Below, piece by piece: positions 30,401-36,474 of a stretch of DNA of 64,000 nucleotides (position 1 is the first letter of the stretch; every line of letters begins with the position of its first letter). Location: positions 1-64,000 of the forward strand of contig NZ_QUZZ01000010.1 of the NCBI RefSeq assembly GCF_003545695.1, in the 5' to 3' direction. The DNA is from Taibaiella helva. GTDB lineage: Bacteria; Bacteroidota; Bacteroidia; Chitinophagales; Chitinophagaceae. The notes under the pieces are model-generated. The model was given only the letters and a program-made list of their open reading frames with translations. It did no database searches and was not told the DNA's origin. A program made the translations under genes and the position numbers.

Positions 30401-30435
30401 AAGAGCATAGCACACGTGAGTACGATCTTTTTCAT
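27406..30435 (-). CDS. SusC/RagA-family TonB-linked outer-membrane transporter
   Basis: The 1009-residue product has a signal peptide, a carboxypeptidase-regulatory-like domain at about 25-105 (VRGRVLDDKGEGVPGASI), the SusC box (SLDEAVVVGYGSETRKTL), a plug with PGVMITGQNGAPGAPAFIRI and PLIVIDGVPS, and a barrel ending in FGLNVTF. This is the standard transporter of a Sus-like uptake unit. There is no STN domain, so it does not itself signal to a FecR protein. It is the first gene of the operon with SusD and a small lipoprotein. Confidence 0.95.
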   Translation of the reverse strand: MKKIVLTCAMLLSLGLHHVMAQSRLVRGRVLDDKGEGVPGASIHVKGSTAGTITDADGNFTLDVPNENSFLLIQSVGFGDKEIEARDGAQALAIRISSSSHSLDEAVVVGYGSETRKTLIGGSSVIKEKAFKDVPMGNFTNMLQGKAPGVMITGQNGAPGAPAFIRIRGVGSINAGQGPLIVIDGVPSTSEAYTALSPNDIADVTVLKDASTNSIYGSRGSNGVIVVTTRKGGRKGSPPQITYGFQYGFKSKTPDKFKMMSFSEKLQYERDLGYTNKYLKPLLAKDSLSSITEAPDPNVYWNQLRPYETDWQKEILRTGRLSQHDIAINGATDKFDYYFSLQSYNEDGISLASNFVRRAGMLNVDYRANDWLKIGQSIRVTNSSSKDTRETNNVQNPFRAIYQYNPYEAVYDFGTSSVNGYNRTQQPLNIVEALRTNPAFSNTLYGASTTYLELTPVKDITLRSQLGLQYVTSNGESITRPGSMLDMVLNGTPTGSKTDDGYYRFNYVWTNTVQYKKTFAAMHNLKLLAGTEFTKEQFKSYSLSSKGYPYNTGLTTQNNGSSPEATTTARESWTLFSLFGRAEYSYAGKYLANFSVRRDGSSRFGKDNRYGTFIAGGLAWNLTEETFLKSVSSITSMKLWASLGTSGNNQIGNYDALALYKSGGYGGQTSFYPGNIGNTGLTWEKNTNYSFGLDFGFFQNRISGTIDYYNRYTYALLLDRPISPTTGYTAQMDNVGSMRNSGMELSLNLDVLRKRDFLWSIGGNITLNKNRIVKLADGEAIRNTGTANTYYVVGKPIDVYYLQQYAGVDPVNGDELWYKKDGTTTNNYNEADLFYLDKTPDPSFFGGFYTNLSYKGIQLGIDCAYAGGNYIYNQMWANANTPKNVTTSNMAMAALDYWRPDNTGASNPRADYNQPAYNSDRWLQKGNFIRLRNVTLSYNLPVSLISRVKMQALRVYVQGQNLWYSAPGFKGDPEVGTGAQEGGFLRSGAIALYSYPQSKVITFGLNVTF

Positions 30436-31016
30436 CTCTATAAAAATTTAGTAAAAAAAGAAATAGCCTTGCGACATAGTATTGTGGCCTATTTACAGCA
30501 TGAGCAAAGCAAACCTACCGGGCATTGAATCGCAATTTTTCAGCTGACTCCGGAGTGCATCGCCTGCTTTAGCAACCGCAAGACAAAAGCGTTCCTTCGT
30601 CCATGCTACCGATACCTTATTCCGCAAAAAATGCCTGCTGTGACAGCCGGGTAACCAACGAGCCTTTACCCTAAGACATAAAAACACTATTTCTTAACTA
30701 TTGCATGAGCATTTTAATTGTAAATGATAGAGATCAACAGCATTGCATAGTATGTCCCTCCTTATCTGCTGACCGAAAAGAAGGCAGCGGTAAAGCTGTT
30801 GGGCAGGGATAGCGTAAAGCAACTGTAAGTAAAAATGGGTAAATCGCAGAGCAGGTCCAGGATAGCTCAGCATGGATCACCACAAGATCAATCAAGGAAA
30901 ATCGAACTAAAAAGTACCGGGAGATATAGGATAAAGCCGGACATTCCCCGGACAAGCCGGTACATGCCATTTAAGGGAAATTGATACGGGTATGACATCT
31001 CAGCATGTTCAAGGCC

Positions 31017-31203
31017 TTACCGTAGCACCGACTTCTGGATTCACACCAGAGATTATCGTTCATTTGCAATATCCCGATAGCGGCACCTCCCGGTGCCGGC
31101 TTTAGTCGTCAAAATGCCCGGATCCTATTCACGATTATCCTTCCTGTTTCGCTGCTGGACTTCAATGCCAGGAAGAAGGCAAATAAAGTTGTAGCGCCAA
31201 TGG
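31017..31203 (+). pseudogene. Broken copy of part of the T9SS gene at 6274-7314
   Basis: The sequence aligns base for base with about 6650-6835: CCGACTTC, GTTATCGTTCA, the run CACCTCCCGGT, and GCTGGACTTCAATGCCAGGA are shared. The copy reads VAPTSGFTPEIIVHLQYPD, then shifts frame near 31085 to FSRQNARILFTI and, after loss of about four codons, LPVSLLDFNARKKANKVVAP. The 5' and 3' parts are missing. Confidence 0.75.
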
Positions 31204-31314
31204 TCACCTTTTTCGAGTATATTTGATTAAACTTGCAACGGTTTGAATTGCCCCGACAATTTGAGCAAAATGCTTTAGCTCTTTCAATTCTTTCAAATAA
31301 ATCCAAATGGAATC

Positions 31315-31432
31315 GGTTACCTTTTGCGGTTACCTAGTTTTTGGAATGTCATAGAATCCGCTGTGGCAAACGCTTTTAGCATGTTTGTACTTAATTCCAG
31401 CGGAATCACAAAAGCGGCTTCAGGCCGCTTTT
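31315..31432 (+). repeat. Dispersed repeat copy B: GGTTACC pair, CCAGCGGAATCAC, hairpin
   Basis: GGTTACC boxes at 31315-31321 and 31328-31334 are followed by CCAGCGGAATCAC at 31397-31409 and a hairpin with T run (AAAAGCGGC 31410-31418, GCCGCTTTT 31424-31432). Order and spacing match copy A at 3310-3429. In both copies a TTCTTT...ATCCAAA stretch lies just upstream of the boxes. Confidence 0.5.
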
Positions 31433-31509
31433 TTATGCATTGAATGCAAGGCCTTCCTGGTCCATACGATAGACAGGTTTGCATGATTCTATAGCTATCC
31501 GTGCTATAG

Positions 31510-31573
31510 GGCTCCGTAGGAGCCGAATGTTTGTAGCCAATATGAACAATCATAAACTTGCACCGTAGGAGCA
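31510..31573. repeat. Palindromic GTAGGAGC intergenic element
   Basis: GGCTCC-GTA-GGAGCC (31510-31524) is followed by GAATGTTTGTAGCC and, about 35 bases on, a second half-copy CACCGTAGGAGC. The pattern recalls short palindromic intergenic repeats seen in several Bacteroidota genomes, as far as I remember them. Only this locus has it in the window. Confidence 0.4.
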
Positions 31574-32108
31574 AAACCAGGCTGCTAAGAAAAACACGTA
31601 TCCAGCCGCCGTTCAGGCCGTTGCACGTCCCGACCGGTTTTAGTCGTGCAGGTGCGGTACAAGCTCACCCCTAAGTTGAGGCGTTCAATCCTCTGGATAT
31701 TGAGTTGATGTACCGGATTTTATCAGGACATTCTTAAATTGCATTCCCTAACTTTTTCCCTTGACCTGGATGATTGAATGGCATTTCCATTTTTCACCAG
31801 CGCCTTCATGGTCGGGAACGAGCAACGGCCAGGGACCTGCTCCAGGAATTCCTGATCTTGTCAACCAGCAGGTTCTCTTTTGCTATATTTTCTTTTCAAT
31901 AAAACTGTCTGCCTGCTGTGAAGGCTTATCACAGTTTTCTTTATCTTCGGGCGGAATTCCACTTCTCTTTAATTTGAGTGTATGAAGGATATTGTATTAC
32001 AGTAATTTACCGTCAAGGTAATTACATCTTCAATTGATCATTTTATTCGCAGCTTCTGCGTCTCCAGCAGAAGGAGTATCCTTTATTTTTATTTAATTTC
32101 TATCCGTA

Positions 32109-32624
32109 ATGCACAAATACAATTATACGATCAGGAGGGAAGAACCTTCTGATATCGAGGCTATCGATCAGGTAACAAAGGCTGCGTTTGCCTCCGCAGC
32201 ATATAGCAGTGGAACGGAAACGTTCATTATAAAAGCCCTGCGTGCAAATAGTCAGCTGACCGTTTCCCTGGTAGCGGAGGAAGAGGGAGTATTGATAGGG
32301 CATATTGCTATATCGCCTGTAACCATTTCTTCAGGAAGCGAAGGCTGGTTTGGACTGGGGCCTGTATCTGTGATCCCTTCCAAACAGGGGGCCGGCGTGG
32401 GTTCCGCTCTTATCAGGGCCGCCATTGACGTATTGGGCGAGCTTCGTGCTGACGGCTGTGTGGTGCTGGGCGAGCCTTCCTATTATGGCCGCTTCGGATT
32501 CAGGAGCGATGCCCGTTTGCAGTATCTGCATGCTCCTGCCGAGTATTTCCAGGTACAATCATTTACAGGAAAGATACCGGAGGGGACTGTGGCATATGAT
32601 GATAGTTTCAACGTCACCAGTTGA
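32109..32624 (+). CDS. GNAT-family N-acetyltransferase (YhbS-like)
   Basis: The 171-residue product has the GNAT order: an N-terminal RREEPSDIEAIDQVTKAAF, strand/loop VSLVAEEEGVLIGHIAISPV, the acetyl-CoA loop PVSVIPSKQGAGVGSALI (Q/R-x-x-G-x-G/A motif), and the YhbS-type end CVVLGEPSYYGRFGF. The acceptor substrate is unknown. The gene stands alone with a strong terminator 24 bases after its stop. Confidence 0.85.
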   Translation: MHKYNYTIRREEPSDIEAIDQVTKAAFASAAYSSGTETFIIKALRANSQLTVSLVAEEEGVLIGHIAISPVTISSGSEGWFGLGPVSVIPSKQGAGVGSALIRAAIDVLGELRADGCVVLGEPSYYGRFGFRSDARLQYLHAPAEYFQVQSFTGKIPEGTVAYDDSFNVTS

Positions 32625-33002
32625 TCTTAACCAGATGTAAGTAGAAGAGGCCGCCTCATTCACAGAGGCGGCCTTTTTTACCACCGTAGAAGAGTTTTAG
32701 TTGCAGACAATCCTGAGCTTTTTGCTGCAGCTCCCGATTTCCGGCAAGAAGGATTGCGTTGAATAAATCTTTACTTTACTCATGTTAAAGTATTGCTTTA
32801 GCCACGCTCCCACACATTAAGATCGTCCTGCTATGCCGGAAAATATTGTAAATCCCCAGCAGAATCACGAGAGAGATCAGACTCCTGGTTATCAGGCATC
32901 TTTCTTTTTTAGCCGGGTAACTCGCAATTGTTCAAACATCTTCCGACGCTTTACAGTACTTAACGTATCCTTACGAAACGCCCACAATGCTATTGTGGAT
33001 AT
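32625..33002. other. Intergenic region between convergent genes
   Basis: Apart from the terminator at 32648-32679 no structure was found. The plus-strand frame starting at 32833 overlaps the opposite gene and has no family features. Confidence 0.5.
32648..32679 (+). terminator. Rho-independent terminator of the acetyltransferase gene
   Basis: AGGCCGCCTC (32648-32657) pairs with GAGGCGGCCT (32665-32674) around a seven-base loop and is followed by five or six T. Confidence 0.9.
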
Positions 33003-33539
33003 TTACCTTCGGTGGGCAATGCCCGATAAGCTCCGGGACGGAACAGGAGTTGGCTTCCTATGTCGGGATGGCCGGCTGTCGCTTTTCGGAAAAGTAGCCA
33101 TCAGTACAGCGGCAAAGCTCCCTATTGCCGTAATGGTTCTGCAGGTATGAAAGAAATCCCACCTTTCTAAAATGGCGTTCCAGTTTGCCGGAGGCATCGT
33201 CAATATCCACGATTTTATCTGTGTATTAATGGGCACATTTCCCAATCGGGTAATTAAAAAAGTAGCTATTGTTAGTAATATGGCGACACCTGCAAAAATG
33301 CAGGCGCTCCTTTGCCGTTTTACTGTCCAGGTAAACCAGATGGATGAGATAATGGCTATAGCCATTAACGACTGTACGATAACACCATTATGTCTCATCA
33401 ACGCCACCCGAAAGCTGAGATGGATCTCTCTCGGAACTTCCCTGAAAGTCGGTAATACATTGAACTTTGCGTAGAAGAATGTTCCTGCAAGCAATCCTGT
33501 TGCAAATAATACCGTAGCATTAGGTATACTTTTCATCAT
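33003..33539 (-). CDS. DUF1772 (anthrone-oxygenase-like) membrane protein
   Basis: The 178-residue product has four hydrophobic segments (FATGLLAGTFFYA; GVIVQSLMAIAIISSIWF; CIFAGVAILLTIATFLI; TITAIGSFAAVLMAT) and the DUF1772 signatures NVPINTQIKSW and WNAILERWDFFHTCRT. Family members are small integral membrane proteins, some linked to anthrone oxygenation, but most have unknown function. Two ATGs are adjacent at the start. It appears to be monocistronic. Confidence 0.8.
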   Translation of the reverse strand: MMKSIPNATVLFATGLLAGTFFYAKFNVLPTFREVPREIHLSFRVALMRHNGVIVQSLMAIAIISSIWFTWTVKRQRSACIFAGVAILLTIATFLITRLGNVPINTQIKSWILTMPPANWNAILERWDFFHTCRTITAIGSFAAVLMATFPKSDSRPSRHRKPTPVPSRSLSGIAHRR

Positions 33540-34225
33540 AAAGCAAGTTAGGGATACAACTTACAAACTTATTTAAGGAGCTTGCTTTGCTTGCAGGCTT
33601 AGTTATGTTGAAGGATAAAGCTGGTATCGGATAAATAATGTACACCAACAGAACATGTCTATTTCATTAGCGTTGCCTGTCGGGTTATCCGGGAAATTGT
33701 CAAAAGTCATGGTCCCCAAATTTACGAAAGGCTTGAGCAAATTGGCAAATTAGATATGCATTTACCAGTCTTGATATACCGCCGCTGATCTCGCCGCCAG
33801 GTTCGCATTTAATATCCCGGATCCAACGGCAGATAAAAAATCAACGCTATGAATCGGAGGCCCTTCAGGCGCCACATGGCGGATACAAGCTACTTAATGT
33901 GGCCTTCTTCACCGGATACCCCTTTCGGATTATCCATCTTTCTCGTGGTTTTCATTGATTTTATCCGGATCAGTCTTTTGAAACAGCAACTTTTGTCCTT
34001 CAGGTCCAACCATGCCCGGTAAAAAGTAGTCTTTCTTCTCCGATAGCTCCAGCTTATCTAAAACCAGGTTCGTACTTGCTGATGCTTCCAAGGCAGCCGT
34101 GTTGGATAGACATTAAAGAACATCTGTAGGAATGTCCCAATGCCGGCAGGTGTTGCTACTTTTCTCTTGCTGATATTACTTTTTGCCTTAGTCATAACGT
34201 GTATATCGTCTTAAAAACGAAAAAA
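33540..34225. other. Gap with decayed coding sequence on the minus strand
   Basis: It contains the frameshifted small gene at 33930-34195 and, around 33650-33720, a protein-like minus-strand stretch (GTMTFDNFPDNPTGNANEID) without start or stop context. The promoter of the following protease gene must lie near 34100-34220. Confidence 0.45.
33930..34195 (-). pseudogene. Frameshifted small gene of unknown family
   Basis: From ATG 34193-34195 the frame reads MTKAKSNISKRKVATPAGIG then TFLQMFFNV; near 34108 the coding character moves by one base into LSNTAALEASASTNLVLDKL, ELSEKKDYFLPGMVGPEGQK and a final LLFQKTDPDKINEN, ending at TAA 33930-33932. With the shift repaired it would be about 88 residues. 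I do not recognise the family. Confidence 0.5.
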
Positions 34226-35434
34226 ATGAACAAACTCCTTTACTTTCTTTATCTACCTTTTCTTTCCCTGGCGACGTTTGCGCAGAGCCCTGTTACTTTA
34301 AACCAGGGCGACATTGAGCAAAAGCACTATCTGCAGAAGATCCCCTACCAGAAGACCAAAGAAAAATTAATCGTTGGCGTTACGATAAACGGAAAAGCAT
34401 ACCGTTTCCTTTTGGATACAGGCGCGCCCTTTGCTGTCTCCAATAAATTATATAAAGAGCTGGACCTGCACCCCCTTAGTATGGGTGAAGTTACAGACCA
34501 GTCCGGGACAAAGGACAGCATGATCACTATCTCCCTTCCCAAATTGGAAATGGGCAACCTTAGCTTTGTCAATACAAGGGGAATAGTATTGTCGGAAGCC
34601 GCAGCCAAAGCTTTTGATTGCTTTGGTATCGATGGGGTCATAGGCAGCAATATGCTTAGAAATTCTATTGTACAGTTTGATGATAAAAACAGCCAGATGA
34701 TCATCACCGACAATCCCAGGAACCTTGATCTGAAAAGGACACCTTACCAGGACATGAAATTATCGCCGTTACAAAGCAATCCCTACATTGTGGTAATCTT
34801 AAAAAAAGGAAAAGAAAAAACAGGCGGAGAAATATTATTTGATTGTGGTGCCGATGGCTTTTTCCAGATGGCAATGGGAACTTATAGCTGGCTTCAGGGG
34901 CGGCCGGAGGTGACAGATAAAATTGCCGCAGGAAAGGGAAGCTTCGACTGGGGAATAAACGGATTTGCAGAAGATCAGCAACAGTTTGCATTGAGCATTC
35001 CGGAGTTCGTTGTCAACGATTTCAGGTTTAATAATGTATTTGTGCTGACAACTAATGCCGGTGAATCCCGCATTGGCGCCGGATTGCTTGAATATGGGAA
35101 AACGACACTGGACTACCAGCAAAGGCGTTTCTACTTTGAGCCTTATGAAAATATGGATACCGGAAAACTTTCCGAAAGAGAATGGGCCATACAGCCTGCA
35201 TTGAAAGACGACAAGCTGGTAGTAGGCATTATCTGGGATAAAACGTTAGAGGGCAAGGTCAACCTGGGTGACGAAGTGCTGAAGTTTGGAGACAATGACT
35301 ATCGCAGCATGAGCTTTTGTAAATTAATGCTTGGGGAAAGCAAAGGAACCGGCATTAATGGAAACAAAACAGTAGTAGAATTAAAAGATGTAAAAACAGG
35401 GATGATTAAAACAGTAGAAATTAGCCGGCTGTAA
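34226..35434 (+). CDS. Retropepsin-like aspartyl protease with PDZ-like C-terminus
   Basis: The ATG at 34226 is chosen because a signal peptide follows (MNKLLYFLYLPFLSLATFAQ); an ATG nine codons earlier is less apt. The 402-residue product has two retropepsin-type halves. The first has the catalytic motif FLLDTGAPFAV (D64-T-G). The second has ILFDCGADGFF (D206-C-G), where cysteine replaces the usual T or S. The last 80 residues (VVGIIWDKTLEGKVNLGDEV; LKFGDNDYRSM) resemble a PDZ domain. It should be a periplasmic or surface peptidase of clan AA. Two hairpins follow the stop. Confidence 0.8.
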   Translation: MNKLLYFLYLPFLSLATFAQSPVTLNQGDIEQKHYLQKIPYQKTKEKLIVGVTINGKAYRFLLDTGAPFAVSNKLYKELDLHPLSMGEVTDQSGTKDSMITISLPKLEMGNLSFVNTRGIVLSEAAAKAFDCFGIDGVIGSNMLRNSIVQFDDKNSQMIITDNPRNLDLKRTPYQDMKLSPLQSNPYIVVILKKGKEKTGGEILFDCGADGFFQMAMGTYSWLQGRPEVTDKIAAGKGSFDWGINGFAEDQQQFALSIPEFVVNDFRFNNVFVLTTNAGESRIGAGLLEYGKTTLDYQQRRFYFEPYENMDTGKLSEREWAIQPALKDDKLVVGIIWDKTLEGKVNLGDEVLKFGDNDYRSMSFCKLMLGESKGTGINGNKTVVELKDVKTGMIKTVEISRL

Positions 35435-35558
35435 GCTTGACCTGCTTTCGGCGTTTGCTCCTTTAGCAGGTACAACAATGTCAAGCTTGCGGCCCCTTCG
35501 CGATACAACGCGGGTATTTCTTATCGTTACCGCTCCTCCGGCAGCGATAAGAAATACC
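35433..35558. terminator. Two nested long hairpins between convergent genes
   Basis: The first is AAGCTTGAC (35433-35441) with GTCAAGCTT (35480-35488), containing ACCTGCT/AGCAGGT. The second is the perfect 14-bp pair GGTATTTCTTATCG (35513-35526) and CGATAAGAAATACC (35545-35558), extendable inward. They sit between the protease stop and the DUF4249 stop. No T run follows, so they may act as bidirectional terminators or protect 3' ends. Confidence 0.5.
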
Positions 35559-35641
35559 GTTTCAATATCGACGGATAGGTCCCTCAGCAGCATGGTGTCC
35601 ACCATAGGTCCGGCTTCGTTACTGAATCACCGGCTTTCACC

Positions 35642-36463
35642 TTATTGTATCGTGTAATCTCTCACCACTACTTCCGATACCCGGAAATAGCCATAAGCGA
35701 AATTTTCGAAATGGGTCTGATTGATGATGTTCCCTCTCACCGAACCCGGCGTTGTCTGGAAGGGGCCGGCTTCGGCCCCTGATGCTGCCAGCAATTTCCT
35801 GAAATAGTCATAATATCTCCTGGAGATGCCATACAGCCTGATGTTTATCGGATCTCCGGCCTTCAGATCTTTGTCGGAAAAATATTCCTGCATCAGGTTG
35901 CCCTGGCTTTTCTCGTCATCTACAGCTTTATAATCCGGGAACACAGATACCGGCGACAGGATGCGGTGCAGGTAGTAATTCTCCTCATTGCCGTTATCCT
36001 GGTAATAGTAGGTGATCTCTACCTCATCACCTCCGAATCCGCCGGTATTATCCTGTGCAATATCCGCCTCAATATCCGGCACACCGATACAGGTTTCGGT
36101 TGCGGTATACACCTCACCGTTCAATGCTACTTTTAAGGTATACGTTTCCCCGATAACCGGCTGGAAATCGGAGCAGAGATATACGCCCGTACCGAGATTT
36201 TCGATAAAATTAAAAATGGTATTTGCGGCATTGGTGATCACGATATCCGCACCTGAGACGGTCGGGAATGCCGTACTGTAATACCCGGTTGTGGTCGAGA
36301 GCCTGATCTCCTGCTCGTTGCCTGCCGTACCCTTTACCCAATCGATCGATGCATCAATGACCAGCTTCGGCTCTGCTGTTTCCACATTCACCTTCACTAC
36401 CTTTGTGCAGGACAGCAGCAAAAAGCAGCAGGAAACGGCCAGGTACTTAAGTATATCCTTCAT
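35642..36463 (-). CDS. DUF4249 lipoprotein
   Basis: The 273-residue product has a lipoprotein signal (lipobox cysteine in LLLSCTKVV) and the DUF4249 pattern: EPKLVIDASIDW, the DIVITNAANTIFNF strand pair, YLCSDFQPVIGETYTLKV and GVPDIEADI. DUF4249 proteins accompany TonB-dependent receptors of Bacteroidota and are thought to be their surface-exposed partners. Here the receptor gene lies 11 bases upstream on the same strand, so the two form an operon. Confidence 0.9.
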   Translation of the reverse strand: MKDILKYLAVSCCFLLLSCTKVVKVNVETAEPKLVIDASIDWVKGTAGNEQEIRLSTTTGYYSTAFPTVSGADIVITNAANTIFNFIENLGTGVYLCSDFQPVIGETYTLKVALNGEVYTATETCIGVPDIEADIAQDNTGGFGGDEVEITYYYQDNGNEENYYLHRILSPVSVFPDYKAVDDEKSQGNLMQEYFSDKDLKAGDPINIRLYGISRRYYDYFRKLLAASGAEAGPFQTTPGSVRGNIINQTHFENFAYGYFRVSEVVVRDYTIQ

Positions 36464-36474
36464 TTTTATTGAAA

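Larger units (their letters stand above)
30436..32108. other. Long gene-poor region with gene fragment, repeat and hairpin
   Basis: The right part carries the SusC promoter region on the minus strand. Farther on are a broken copy of the 6.27-kb T9SS gene (31017-31203), repeat copy B (31315-31432) and a palindromic GTAGGAGC element (31510-31573), each listed separately. No intact gene is visible. An imperfect inverted repeat (GTAATTTACC 32002-32011, GGTAATTAC 32017-32025) precedes the acetyltransferase gene. Confidence 0.5.

Noticed and set aside
35381-35605. 74-codon minus-strand frame after the protease gene
   Set aside because: It is largely made of the hairpin arms and overlaps the protease 3' end; no family features.
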